From Youhaiella tibetensis (GTDB taxonomy: Bacteria; Pseudomonadota; Alphaproteobacteria; Rhizobiales; Devosiaceae): DNA of 64,000 nt. Under the pieces are notes generated by a model. It made no database searches. It was not told the DNA's origin and was given only the letters and a program-made list of their open reading frames with translations. How positions within the stretch are numbered: the first letter of the stretch is position 1; every line of letters begins with the position of its first letter. A program made the translations under genes and the position numbers. Below, one piece after another: positions 40,938 to 49,398 of this stretch. The stretch covers positions 1,178,001-1,242,000 of the forward strand of contig NZ_CP041690.1 in the NCBI RefSeq assembly GCF_008000755.1, read 5' to 3'.

Positions 40938-42506
40938 ATGATCCGCAAATGGAAAGGCATCGCGCCGCTGCTCTTGGCCGCAACTGCCCTGGCGCTGGTT
41001 TCGCCGGCCATGGCGCAGACGCCACCCAACATCCTGGTCATCGGCCAGATCGCCGAGCCGGCATCGCTCGATCCGCACGTTTCGACGGCGGCCAACGATT
41101 TCCGCATCGCCGTCAACCTCTATGACGGCCTGGTGCGCAACAAGCCCGGCACGCTCGAGATCGAGCCGGCCCTGGCCACCGACTGGACCATTTCCGAGGA
41201 CGGGCTGGAGTACACCTTCAATCTCCGCAAGGACGTCAAATTCCACGACGGCACGCCGTTCAATGCCGAGGCGGTCAAGTTCAATTTCGACCGGATGCTC
41301 AAGGAAGATAGCCCCTACGCCTCGACCGGACCTTTCCCGCTCGCCTTCTTCTTCTCCTCGGTGAAGGATGTCAGCGTCGTGGACGAACTGACGGTCAAGT
41401 TCACGCTCAACGAGCCTTTCGCGCCGTTCATGTCGAACCTGGCTTCGCCCACCGGCCTCATCGTTTCGCCGGCAGCGGTCGAAAAGTACGGCAAGGACTA
41501 TGGCCGCCATCCGGTAGGCACGGGGCCCTTCAAGTTCGAGGAATGGCAGTCCAACACCAGCGTCGTCGCCTCGCGCAATGATGCCTATTGGGATGGCGCT
41601 CCCGAGCTCGAGGCCGTGATCTTCCGCCCGATCACCGATGCCAACACCCGCGTCGCCGAAATGCTCTCGGGCGGCATCGACGTCCTGCTCGAAACGCCGC
41701 CGGACAACGTCGCCCAGTTCCGCAACGACGGCAATTATCACGTCGTCGAAGCCGTCGGCCCGCACGTCTGGTACGTCATGCTCAACGCCAAGAACGGCCC
41801 CTTCGCCGACAAGCGTGTCCGCCAGGCGGTCAACTACGCGGTCAACAAGGAAAGCCTCGTCAATGACGTGCTCCAGGGCACGGCCGACGTTTCCTCCGGT
41901 CCGATTCCGCCTGCCTTCAACTGGGCCTATAACCAGGATGTGGCGCCTTACCCCTATGATCCCGCCAAGGCCAAGGAGCTTCTCGCCGAAGCCGGGGCCG
42001 AGGGCGCCAAGCTCACCTTCCTCGTCACCGAGGGTGGTTCGGGCATGCTCGATCCGGTGCCGATGGGCACCGCCATCCAGGCTGATCTGGCCGCCGTCGG
42101 TCTTGATGTCGAGATCAAGACCTACGAGTGGAACACTTTCCTCTCCGAAGTGAACCCGGGCCTCGAGGGCAAGGGCGACATGGCCGAAATGGCCTGGATG
42201 ACCTCCGATCCGGACACTTTGCCCTTCCTCACCCTGCGCACGGCCGCCTGGCCCGCCGAGGGCGGTTTCAACTCGTCCTACTATTCCAACCCGGAAGTGG
42301 ACGACCTGCTGAACAAGGCCCGGCTCTCGACCGACCCGCAGGAGCGCGGCGCGCTCTACAAGCAGGTGCAGGCCATCACCCACGACGATGCCCCCTGGCT
42401 CTTCGTCGCCAACTGGAAGCAGAATGCGGTCGTTGCCAGCAGCGTCGGCAATTTCGAGCTCCAGCCGGACTTTTCGCTGGTCCTCCGGGACGTGACCAAG
42501 CAGTAA
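40938..42506 (+). CDS. Peptide/nickel-type ABC substrate-binding protein
   Basis: A 522-residue periplasmic receptor of SBP family 5. The signal peptide ends PAMA-QTPP. The mature chain has IAEPASLDPHVSTAAND, DWTISEDGLEYTFNLRKDVKFHDGTPFNAEAVKFNFDR (in parts) near residue 85, GRHPVGTGPFKFEEWQ near residue 190 and KRVRQAVNYAVNKESLV near 290. A strong AAGGAGAGG site precedes the ATG at 40938. It opens an operon encoding two permease genes, ATPases, a regulator and an M42 peptidase, pointing to import and hydrolysis of a small peptide or amino-acid conjugate. Confidence 0.93.
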   Translation: MIRKWKGIAPLLLAATALALVSPAMAQTPPNILVIGQIAEPASLDPHVSTAANDFRIAVNLYDGLVRNKPGTLEIEPALATDWTISEDGLEYTFNLRKDVKFHDGTPFNAEAVKFNFDRMLKEDSPYASTGPFPLAFFFSSVKDVSVVDELTVKFTLNEPFAPFMSNLASPTGLIVSPAAVEKYGKDYGRHPVGTGPFKFEEWQSNTSVVASRNDAYWDGAPELEAVIFRPITDANTRVAEMLSGGIDVLLETPPDNVAQFRNDGNYHVVEAVGPHVWYVMLNAKNGPFADKRVRQAVNYAVNKESLVNDVLQGTADVSSGPIPPAFNWAYNQDVAPYPYDPAKAKELLAEAGAEGAKLTFLVTEGGSGMLDPVPMGTAIQADLAAVGLDVEIKTYEWNTFLSEVNPGLEGKGDMAEMAWMTSDPDTLPFLTLRTAAWPAEGGFNSSYYSNPEVDDLLNKARLSTDPQERGALYKQVQAITHDDAPWLFVANWKQNAVVASSVGNFELQPDFSLVLRDVTKQ

Positions 42507-42512
42507 GCTCCG

Positions 42513-42542
42513 GGCCGGATGGGGCATCGACCTCATCCGGCC
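42513..42542 (+). other. Hairpin between binding-protein and permease genes
   Basis: A 9-bp perfect stem (42513-42521 with 42534-42542), with extra pairs possible in the loop, starts 6 nt after the binding-protein stop. It has no T-tract. It is likely to reduce read-through into the permease genes or protect the upstream message. Confidence 0.65.
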
Positions 42543-42600
42543 GTTCGGGCCGGCCAATGGCCGTCGCCGCAAAGTCCGAAATGACAGGAGGGCCCCACAA

Positions 42601-43548
42601 TTGACCGCCTATATCGGCAAGCGGCTGCTTGCCGCCATTCCCGTCATCCTCGGCCTTTCGATCATCGTCTTTCTGGTGATGAAGCTCATCCCGGGCGATC
42701 CGGCCCAGGCCCTGCTCGGCTCCTACGCCACTCCGGAAAACGTCGAGCGCATCAATCGTGCCCTCGGTCTCGACCGGTCCTGGCCCGAGCAATACGTTAT
42801 CTGGATCGGCAACCTGCTGCACGGCGACTTCGGCCGCTCCTACATCCTCAACCGCCCGGTGCTCGATGAAGTGCTCGAGCGGTTCGGCGCGACCCTGATC
42901 CTGGCGGGCGCCTCGCTCGTCCTGTGCTCGGTGCTCGGCATTCTCGCCGGTATCGCCTCGGCCGTCCGCCAGTTCGGCTGGACCGACCGCATCATCACCT
43001 TCTTCGTGCTCATCGGCATTTCCATGCCGGCCTTCTTTTTGGGGCTGGTGTTCATCCTGTTCTTTGCGGTGCAGTGGCGGCTGCTTCCGGCCTCGGGCAT
43101 GTATGCGGTCTATGGCGGGGGCGATCTGCTCGATCTGCTGCGCCATCTCATCCTGCCGGCAACCACCCTGGCCATCGTCGCCACCGGCGTCGTCGCCCGC
43201 CTGACCCGCGCCGCCATGCTCGAAGTCTTGCGGCAGGATTTCATCCGCACGGCCCGCGCCAAGGGGCTTACGGAGAACAAGGTCATCTACCGCCACGCCT
43301 TCCGCGCCGCCCTTGTCTCCATCATCCCCGTGCTGGGCATCCAGGCCGGCTTCGTGCTCGGCGGCGCCGTCTATATCGAAACAGTGTTCCAGTGGCCCGG
43401 CCTCGGGCAGATGCTGGTCAAGGCCGTCTCCACCCGCGACCTGTTGCTGGTGCAGGGCGGCGTGCTCGTGGCGGCAACTGTCTATGTGCTCGTCAACCTC
43501 CTGGCCGACGTCGCCCAGGCCATGCTCGATCCGAGGCTCAAGGCATGA
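42601..43548 (+). CDS. DppB-type ABC transporter permease
   Basis: A 315-residue inner-membrane permease with six hydrophobic segments. Characteristic parts are the N-terminus GKRLLAAIPVILGLSIIVFLVMKLIPGDPA, GLDRSWPEQYVIWIGNLLHGDFGRS near residue 55, and the EAA loop VLRQDFIRTARAKGLTENKVIYRHAFR near residue 210. The TTG start at 42601 follows AGGAGG at about 9 nt and gives the family N-terminus. The stop overlaps the next gene (ATGA). Confidence 0.92.
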   Translation: MTAYIGKRLLAAIPVILGLSIIVFLVMKLIPGDPAQALLGSYATPENVERINRALGLDRSWPEQYVIWIGNLLHGDFGRSYILNRPVLDEVLERFGATLILAGASLVLCSVLGILAGIASAVRQFGWTDRIITFFVLIGISMPAFFLGLVFILFFAVQWRLLPASGMYAVYGGGDLLDLLRHLILPATTLAIVATGVVARLTRAAMLEVLRQDFIRTARAKGLTENKVIYRHAFRAALVSIIPVLGIQAGFVLGGAVYIETVFQWPGLGQMLVKAVSTRDLLLVQGGVLVAATVYVLVNLLADVAQAMLDPRLKA

Positions 43549-45332
43549 CCGACCTCTCCGTCTCCGCTCCGCCCGTCTCCCGCAAGCGCCGCAGCGGCTG
43601 GGACCTGCTGATGGCCAATCGCCTCGCGGCGGCGGGGCTCTTCATCTTCGGCTTCATCGTCGTCGTGGCCCTGCTGGCCCCGTTCCTGCCGCTCGCCAAT
43701 CCGGACATAACCGACCAGCCCAACCGCCTGCTGCCGCCGTTCAGTGACGGGCACCTGCTGGGCACCGATCACCTCGGCCGCGATATCCTCTCGCGCCTCA
43801 TCTGGGGCACGCGGGTTTCGCTGCTCGTCGGCATCAGCGCCACCGCGATCGCGGCGCTTTTCGGCTCGCTCATCGGGCTCGTCGCCGGCTATGCCCGTGG
43901 CGCGACCGACAGCGTGCTCATGCGCTTCGTCGATATGCTGATGGCCTTCCCCTACATTCTTCTCGCCATCGCCATCGTGGCCGCGCTCGGGCCCGGGCTC
44001 CTCAACGCGCTCTACGCCATCGCGTTGGTCAACATCCCGTTCTTCGCCCGCAACATCCGCGGCGTCACCGTCTCGATCCGCAATCGCGAGTTCGTCGATG
44101 CCGCGCGCCTCTCCGGCAAGGGGCACGCCGCAATCCTCTTCACCGAGGTGTTGCCCAACGTCCTGCCGGTCATCGTCATCACCATGTCCACCACCGTGGG
44201 CTGGATGATCCTCGAGACGGCCGGCCTGTCCTTCCTCGGCCTCGGCGCGCAGCCGCCGACTTCCGACCTCGGCTCCATGCTCGGCCAGGCCCGCGCGCAG
44301 CTCTTTACCGCCCCGCATGCGTCGATCATTCCCGGCATCATGATCTTCGTGCTGGTCATGAGCATCAACCTCCTGGGCGATGGCATCCGTGACGTGCTCG
44401 ATCCGCGCCTGCGCTCGGGCGCGCTCGATCGGCCCATGCCGGTGACCAGGATCGACCGCAAGACCAGGCCGGCTCCGGTCCTTTCCGATGCCCCCGCTCT
44501 CGTGGTGGAGAACCTTTCGACCGGCTTCGATACCGGCAGGGCCGTCACGCCCGCCGTCCGCGACATCGGCTTCCGCCTGGCCAAGGGCGAGTGCCTGGGC
44601 CTCATCGGTGAAAGCGGCTCGGGCAAGTCGGTCACGGCCCTTTCCATCATGGGCCTGGTCGCTTCCCCGCCGGGTGTCATCACCTCCGGTGGCGTCTATG
44701 TCGATGGCCGGGACGTATTGTCGATGCGTGAACAGGAACTGATCGGCCTGCGCGGCGCCCGGGTCGCCTATGTGTTCCAGGACCCGCTGACCACGCTCCA
44801 TCCGTTGCTTCCGGTCGGCCGCCAGATCGCCGAAGCCATTCTCGCCCACGAGCCGGTAGGCAAGCACGCCGCCCATGCGCGTGCCGTCGAATTGATGGAA
44901 ACCGTCGGCATCCGCGATGCGGCTGTCCGCGCCGGCGCCTTTCCCCACGAACTCTCCGGTGGCCAGCGCCAGCGCATCGGCATCGCCATGGCGCTCGCCA
45001 ATGATCCGGACATCATCATCGCCGATGAACCCACCACGGCGCTCGACGTAACCGTCCAGGCGCGCATCCTCGAGCTGTTGCAGGACCTGCGGCGCGAGAG
45101 GGGCCTTGCCCTTCTCCTCGTCACCCACGATTTCGGCGTCGTGGCCGAGGTCTGCGACCGGGTCGCAGTGATGAAGAACGGCCAGATCGTCGAGCAGGGC
45201 GACACACGAGACGTCCTGCACGCGCCCCAGCACGACTACACCAAGCGCCTCATCGCCTGCGTCCCGGCGCTGGGCGAAGGCCATGGCTTCCTCGATCGCG
45301 TGCGACCGCTCTTTGAGGAGGCCCGGGCATGA
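43545..45332 (+). CDS. Fused DppC permease and DppD ATPase
   Basis: A 595-residue single polypeptide joining two ABC subunits that are usually separate. Residues 1-285 form a DppC permease (six hydrophobic segments, EAA loop EFVDAARLSGKGHAAILFTEVLPN near residue 185). Residues 310-595 form an ATPase with Walker A GESGSGKS (about 362), Q-loop FQDP, signature LSGGQRQRIGIAMALA (about 467), Walker B IIIADEP and the H-loop VTHD. A linker of about 25 residues joins them. No stop or frameshift is seen at the junction. Such permease/ATP-binding fusions occur in some alphaproteobacteria. It overlaps both neighbours by 4 nt. Confidence 0.92.
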   Translation: MTDLSVSAPPVSRKRRSGWDLLMANRLAAAGLFIFGFIVVVALLAPFLPLANPDITDQPNRLLPPFSDGHLLGTDHLGRDILSRLIWGTRVSLLVGISATAIAALFGSLIGLVAGYARGATDSVLMRFVDMLMAFPYILLAIAIVAALGPGLLNALYAIALVNIPFFARNIRGVTVSIRNREFVDAARLSGKGHAAILFTEVLPNVLPVIVITMSTTVGWMILETAGLSFLGLGAQPPTSDLGSMLGQARAQLFTAPHASIIPGIMIFVLVMSINLLGDGIRDVLDPRLRSGALDRPMPVTRIDRKTRPAPVLSDAPALVVENLSTGFDTGRAVTPAVRDIGFRLAKGECLGLIGESGSGKSVTALSIMGLVASPPGVITSGGVYVDGRDVLSMREQELIGLRGARVAYVFQDPLTTLHPLLPVGRQIAEAILAHEPVGKHAAHARAVELMETVGIRDAAVRAGAFPHELSGGQRQRIGIAMALANDPDIIIADEPTTALDVTVQARILELLQDLRRERGLALLLVTHDFGVVAEVCDRVAVMKNGQIVEQGDTRDVLHAPQHDYTKRLIACVPALGEGHGFLDRVRPLFEEARA

Positions 45333-46135
45333 CGAACGCCATCCAGATCCGCGATCTCGTCAAGACCTTCGGGGGCGGCCGGTCGCTCTTTGGCCGCGTG
45401 GGCGCAACGGTGCAGGCAGTAAAGGGGATCTCCCTCGACCTGGAGCGCGGCGAGACACTCGGCATCGTCGGCGAAAGCGGCTCGGGCAAGTCCACTCTCG
45501 CCCGCATGCTGGTGGGCCTGGAGCACCCCACCTCTGGCACCATGCTCATCGACAACAAGCCATGGGCCGAACTCGCCGCCGCCGGTACCCGCGCCTTCGG
45601 CCGCACCATTCAGTATGTCTTCCAGGACCCGGTCGCCTCGCTCAATCCGCGCAAGACCATCGGGGACATTCTCGATGTCCCGTTGCGCCTGCTGTGCGAC
45701 TACGACAGTGCCGCGCGGGCAAGGCGGAAGCGGGAACTGGTCGATGCCGTGCAGATGCCCGTCGATACGCTCGAGCGCTACCCGCATGAATTTTCCGGCG
45801 GCCAGGCGCAGCGCATCGCCATAGCCCGCGCCCTTGCAGCCGAAGCGAGCATCCTGGTGCTGGATGAACCCGTCAGCGCCCTCGATGTCTCGGTGCAGGC
45901 TCAGGTTCTCCTGCTGCTCCAGCAGCTTCGCGATGACCTGGGGCTTTCCTACCTCTTCATCAGCCACGACCTGGCGGTGGTCGAATCGATTTCCGATCGC
46001 GTCGCCGTCATGTATCTCGGTGAGGTGGTGGAGGTCGGCCCCGCGGCCCAGCTCTTCGCCAATCCGCAGCATGACTACACGCGGTCGCTCATCGCCAGCG
46101 CGCCGCGCCTTATCGCACCGGACAGCGCCGCATGA
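45329..46135 (+). CDS. DppF-type ABC transporter ATPase
   Basis: A 268-residue cytosolic ATPase pairing with the ATPase half of the preceding fusion. Walker A is GESGSGKST near residue 49, Q-loop VFQDPVASLNPRKT near 95, signature FSGGQAQRIAIARALA near 153, Walker B ILVLDEPVSALD and H-loop ISHDLAVVES. The C-terminus has the usual oligopeptide extension HDYTRSLIAS. It starts and ends with 4-nt overlaps in the operon. Confidence 0.92.
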   Translation: MTNAIQIRDLVKTFGGGRSLFGRVGATVQAVKGISLDLERGETLGIVGESGSGKSTLARMLVGLEHPTSGTMLIDNKPWAELAAAGTRAFGRTIQYVFQDPVASLNPRKTIGDILDVPLRLLCDYDSAARARRKRELVDAVQMPVDTLERYPHEFSGGQAQRIAIARALAAEASILVLDEPVSALDVSVQAQVLLLLQQLRDDLGLSYLFISHDLAVVESISDRVAVMYLGEVVEVGPAAQLFANPQHDYTRSLIASAPRLIAPDSAA

Positions 46136-46944
46136 GCGAGACCGACCCCATCGCCCCCTCCAGCCCTTCGGGCCAGCCGCGCCGCAAGCGCACCGACGAG
46201 ATCGTGGACGCCATCAAGCGCATGATCGTCGAGCACGGCTTGGGGCCCGGCGACCGCTTGCCCCAGGAGCGCGACCTGATCGTCCAGTTCTCCGCCAGCA
46301 AGGGTACGGTGCGCGAGGCGCTCAAGGCGCTCGAAGTTCAGGGTCTGATTTCGGTGCGGACCGGGCCGGGCGGCGGCGCATTCATCGAGCGCATGTCGGA
46401 GGGGCGGGCCATGAGCCTGCTCTCCAATTTCCTCTTCGCCAAGAATCTCTCCATCGCCAACATCTACGAGATGCGCAAGGTCCTCGAGCCGCAGCTCGCG
46501 GCCAGCGCCACGCCCCATATCGACGAGGCCGGCCTCCAGCGCCTCGAAGCCATCATCCGCATCTACGACCACGAACCGGTCGATGCCGCCGAGCGCTGGA
46601 ACCAGCGCATGGCCGAACTCGATTTCCATGGCGTGGTCGCCGAATATTCCGACAATCCCATCCTCGCCTTCACCTGCCGCTTCCTGCAGCGCCTGCTCAA
46701 GGACCTCACCATCGCGCAGGACATCTACGTCCAGCCGGAGCCGGTCTCCCGTCAAAGCGGCATCCAGCACCAGCGCGACCTCATCGCGGTCATGCGTCGG
46801 CGCGATCCGGCGGCCGCCGCCGCCATCCTTGCCCAGCACATGAGCGAGGCCGAGCAGCACATGCTCGGGCTCGAGGCCAGGCTCGAGGACCGCTTCCTCG
46901 AGGAAGTGTCCCCCACGCGAACCAGGAAGCGCCGTTCCGCATGA
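46132..46944 (+). CDS. FadR-subfamily GntR regulator of the peptide operon
   Basis: A 270-residue regulator. A winged helix (about residues 18-85) includes GDRLPQERDLIVQFSASKGTVREALKALEVQGLI. An FCD effector domain follows, with MRKVLEPQLAASATPHID, ELDFHGVVAEYSDNPIL and HQRDLIAVMRRRDPAAAAAILAQHM. It is embedded between the ATPase and peptidase genes with ATGA overlaps, so its level follows that of the transporter. The AT-rich double palindrome at 40825-40869 is its probable operator. Confidence 0.9.
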   Translation: MSETDPIAPSSPSGQPRRKRTDEIVDAIKRMIVEHGLGPGDRLPQERDLIVQFSASKGTVREALKALEVQGLISVRTGPGGGAFIERMSEGRAMSLLSNFLFAKNLSIANIYEMRKVLEPQLAASATPHIDEAGLQRLEAIIRIYDHEPVDAAERWNQRMAELDFHGVVAEYSDNPILAFTCRFLQRLLKDLTIAQDIYVQPEPVSRQSGIQHQRDLIAVMRRRDPAAAAAILAQHMSEAEQHMLGLEARLEDRFLEEVSPTRTRKRRSA

Positions 46945-47975
46945 TCGACCAGGACTACCTCCTCGACCGCCTGCTGAAGCTGGTGAACACGCCGAGCCCT
47001 GTCGGCATGACCGGGCGTGCCGTGGCGCTGGTCGATGGCTGGCTGCGGGAGCTGGGCTACGAGCCAAGGTACACCCGGCGCGGCGTGCTCTTTGTCGAGG
47101 TCGGGGAGGGGGCGCCCCGGCGCGCTCTCGCCGCTCATCTCGACACGCTCGGAGCCATGGTCACCGAGCTCAAGCCCAATGGCCGACTGGCGCTGCGGAA
47201 TACCGGCACCTGGGCTGCCCGCTTCGCCGAGGGCGCCCGCGTCACCGTCTTCTCCGACCAGCGCGAGCATCGTGGCACCATCCTGCCGCTAAAGGCCTCG
47301 GGGCACCGCTTCAACACCGAAGTCGATACGCAGGCCGCCGACTGGGACAACCTCGAAATCCGCGTCGACGCCATGCTGGCCGACCGCCCGGCTCTGGTGG
47401 CGGCCGGCTTCAATGTCGGGGACATGGTGGCCGTGGACGCCCAGCCCGAAGTGGTGGACGGCTTCATCGTCTCGCGGCACCTCGATGACAAGGCCGGCTG
47501 CGCCACGCTGCTCGCCGTTCTCAAGGCCGTAGCCGAGGGCGCCATCAAGGTCGCCGTGCCCTTCCAGGCCATGTTCACCATCGCCGAGGAGATCGGCATC
47601 GGCGGCACTCACGGTTTCGACCCGCAGGTCGAGGAACTGCTCGCCATCGATAATGCCGTGACGGCCCCCAACCAGGCCTCGCGCGACGATGCGGTGACCA
47701 TTGCCATGCGCGACCGCCAGGGGCCCTTCGATGCCCGCATGACGCGCCAGATGCTCGAAATCTGCGCGCGCAAGGGCATCACCCATGTCAGGGACACGTT
47801 CCGCCACTACCGCTCCGACAGCGCAGCCGCAGTCGAGGCGGGCTGGGACATAAGGGTTGGGCTCATCTGCTTTTCGCTCGATAGCTCCCACGGTTGGGAG
47901 CGCACCCACATGGCCTCGCTCACCGCGCTCGGGGAAACCCTGGCCGGATACCTCGAACTGCCCATGGCCGATTGA
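46941..47975 (+). CDS. M42-family metallopeptidase
   Basis: A 344-residue cytosolic aminopeptidase with two metal ions. Ligand motifs are AAHLDTLGAMV (about residue 63), SRHLDDKAGC (about 177), catalytic AEEIGIGGTHG (about 213), LLAIDNAV (about 235) and a final SSHGWERTH (about 316). It resembles M42 peptidases found with osmoprotectant dipeptide (NAGGN) systems, though those synthesis genes are absent here. Its place at the end of the peptide ABC operon suggests it hydrolyses the imported substrate. The ATG at 46941 overlaps the regulator stop. Confidence 0.9.
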   Translation: MIDQDYLLDRLLKLVNTPSPVGMTGRAVALVDGWLRELGYEPRYTRRGVLFVEVGEGAPRRALAAHLDTLGAMVTELKPNGRLALRNTGTWAARFAEGARVTVFSDQREHRGTILPLKASGHRFNTEVDTQAADWDNLEIRVDAMLADRPALVAAGFNVGDMVAVDAQPEVVDGFIVSRHLDDKAGCATLLAVLKAVAEGAIKVAVPFQAMFTIAEEIGIGGTHGFDPQVEELLAIDNAVTAPNQASRDDAVTIAMRDRQGPFDARMTRQMLEICARKGITHVRDTFRHYRSDSAAAVEAGWDIRVGLICFSLDSSHGWERTHMASLTALGETLAGYLELPMAD

Positions 47976-47992
47976 TCTTCGGCCCGGCTCCC

Positions 47993-48520
47993 CTAGCTGG
48001 GCTCGTAGGGCGCATCTCCGGCCAGTTCGGCGACGTGGTCGATAACCGCCGCCGCGTCGAGTTCGGACATGTCGAGCATGTCCGCGACCCGCTCGAGCGC
48101 CGCCACCAGCATGATCTGCTCCCAGTCCTTGAGGCTGGAGAACTTCTCCTGAAACCGGGCGTGCACGCCGTCGGGGGCGATCGCCAGGGCCTTCTTCCCG
48201 CTCTCGGTCAGCGACAGGAAGACCTGACGCCGGTCTCTCTCACCGCGCCGGCGCTGGATCATGCCCGCCGATTCCAGCTTCTGCAGGAGTGCGGTTGTCG
48301 TTGCCTGGGTTATCCCCATGCGGCTGGCCACTTGCCCGGCCGTGACTTCCTGCCCGCCCTCGAGAATCTGCATGAAGATGAGCTGGGAGGGTGTCAGTCC
48401 CGTTTCGCGCATCAATTGCTTGGAGTTCGACTCGGTCGCGCGCAGAATCTTGCGCATCGCCGTCAACGCCAGTTTGGTCCGATCTTCCAATAGCGCACCC
48501 CAGAAATCTCTCGGCGGCAT
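47993..48520 (-). CDS. ectR: MarR-family regulator of the ectoine cluster (EctR-like)
   Basis: A MarR-type repressor of about 175 residues. The winged helix contains TPSQLIFMQILEGGQEVTAGQVASRMGITQATTTALLQKLESAG (in parts, about residues 45-90) and the wing RRGERDRRQVFLSLTESGKKAL. It is divergent from ectA, as ectR genes commonly are. Inverted repeats ATTTAG-N6-CTAAAT at 48573-48590 and a related one at 48741-48768 flank the promoters. The ATG at 48520 or an upstream GTG/ATG-like start at 48547 are both possible. The symbol is assigned from context and family. Confidence 0.82.
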   Translation of the reverse strand: MPPRDFWGALLEDRTKLALTAMRKILRATESNSKQLMRETGLTPSQLIFMQILEGGQEVTAGQVASRMGITQATTTALLQKLESAGMIQRRRGERDRRQVFLSLTESGKKALAIAPDGVHARFQEKFSSLKDWEQIMLVAALERVADMLDMSELDAAAVIDHVAELAGDAPYEPS

Positions 48521-48572
48521 ACTATCCGCAGTGCCCGGCGAACCCAAGCATTCTGCGCCAACTCACGAATGT

Positions 48573-48590
48573 ATTTAGCAGAATCTAAAT
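48573..48590. promoter_or_regulatory. Candidate EctR site 1 (ATTTAG-N6-CTAAAT)
   Basis: Inverted repeat with 6-bp arms about 50 nt upstream of the MarR gene start, in an AT-rich patch. It shares the ATTTAG/CTAAAT half-sites with the element upstream of ectA. Binding by the MarR protein is inferred. Confidence 0.55.
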
Positions 48591-48740
48591 GATAATGCAC
48601 GTCACGCGCCGTTCACAAGCGCGGTGGATAACTTTTGCCACTTCCGAGAGTCTGAGTAAGTATCTGATAAAGCGTGATTAATTCCGGATGTGTGTCGGGA
48701 ATGTGTCGCTCGCCAGCCATTTTCTGGCATCAAGCGGGTT

Positions 48741-48768
48741 GAAATTTAGTTTTAGCGAGCTAAATTTC
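48741..48768. promoter_or_regulatory. Candidate EctR site 2 upstream of ectA
   Basis: GAAATTTAG at 48741-48749 is the exact reverse complement of 48760-48768 with a 10-nt spacer, and it ends 6 nt before the ectA ATG. It uses the same ATTTAG/CTAAAT half-sites as the element at 48573-48590. It would block initiation or ribosome access when occupied or folded. Confidence 0.65.
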
Positions 48769-48774
48769 ATCCCC

Positions 48775-49350
48775 ATGATCTATGGCAATTCAGTGTTGTT
48801 CGACGCCTCTGCCCTTATGCGGCAGCCGGCAGCGAACCCGAGAACGACCATACGCAGGCCGACAAGTGCGGATGGCGAGAAGGTATGGTCGCTCGTCGGA
48901 GCGACCGGTTCGCTCGATGACAATTCGCTCTACTGCAACCTGCTGCAGGCCACCCACTTTGCCTCGACCTGCGCCATTGCGGAGCAGAACGGCCAGGTGG
49001 TTGGCTGGGTCTCGGGCTACATCCTGCCCGAGCAGCCCGACACCTACTTCGTCTGGCAGGTGTGCGTGGGCGAGGCGGCACGGGGCAGGGGCCTTGGTCG
49101 TCGCCTCATCGGCGACGTGCTGACCCGGCCCGAATGCCGCGCCGTCACCACGCTCCAGTGCACCATCACTCACGACAACGAGCCCAGCTGGGGCCTGTTC
49201 CGAGCCATCGCTGGCAAGCTCGACGCGCAGTTGCGCCAGCTCGAGCTGTTCGAAAAGGACACCCATTTCGGCGGCCGGCACGAAAGCGAATACGTCGTCA
49301 GCATCGGTCCCTTCAGCCCGGCGCAGGCGACGGCCCTTACGCGCGCCTGA
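48775..49350 (+). CDS. ectA: L-2,4-diaminobutyrate N-gamma-acetyltransferase
   Basis: A roughly 191-residue GNAT enzyme that acetylates diaminobutyrate, the second committed step of ectoine synthesis. The fold shows IRRPTSADGEKVWSLV, LDDNSLYCNLLQATHFASTC (substrate region), VCVGEAARGRGLGRRLI (acetyl-CoA loop, about residue 105) and THDNEPSWGLFRAIA. The ATG at 48775 places the start just after the operator-like repeat; an in-frame ATG at 48817 would give a shorter form. It starts the ectABCD-ask operon. Confidence 0.95.
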   Translation: MIYGNSVLFDASALMRQPAANPRTTIRRPTSADGEKVWSLVGATGSLDDNSLYCNLLQATHFASTCAIAEQNGQVVGWVSGYILPEQPDTYFVWQVCVGEAARGRGLGRRLIGDVLTRPECRAVTTLQCTITHDNEPSWGLFRAIAGKLDAQLRQLELFEKDTHFGGRHESEYVVSIGPFSPAQATALTRA

Positions 49351-49398
49351 TCGCGCGTCGACGACAAGCCCTTTCGACTACCCAGGAGGAATGCTCCC

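Larger units (their letters stand above)
48548..48774. promoter_or_regulatory. Divergent ectR/ectA promoter region
   Basis: A 227-nt relatively AT-rich gap. It contains two ATTTAG/CTAAAT inverted repeats and a possible sigma70-like pair, TTGCCA at 48635-48640 and AAGTAT at 48658-48663 with 17-nt spacing. The -10 match is weak. No gene is seen here. Confidence 0.45.

Noticed and set aside
42924-43544. Long N-terminal extension of the permease-ATPase frame
   Set aside because: The extension is an out-of-frame reading of the upstream permease gene; the ATG at 43545 gives a proper DppC N-terminus.
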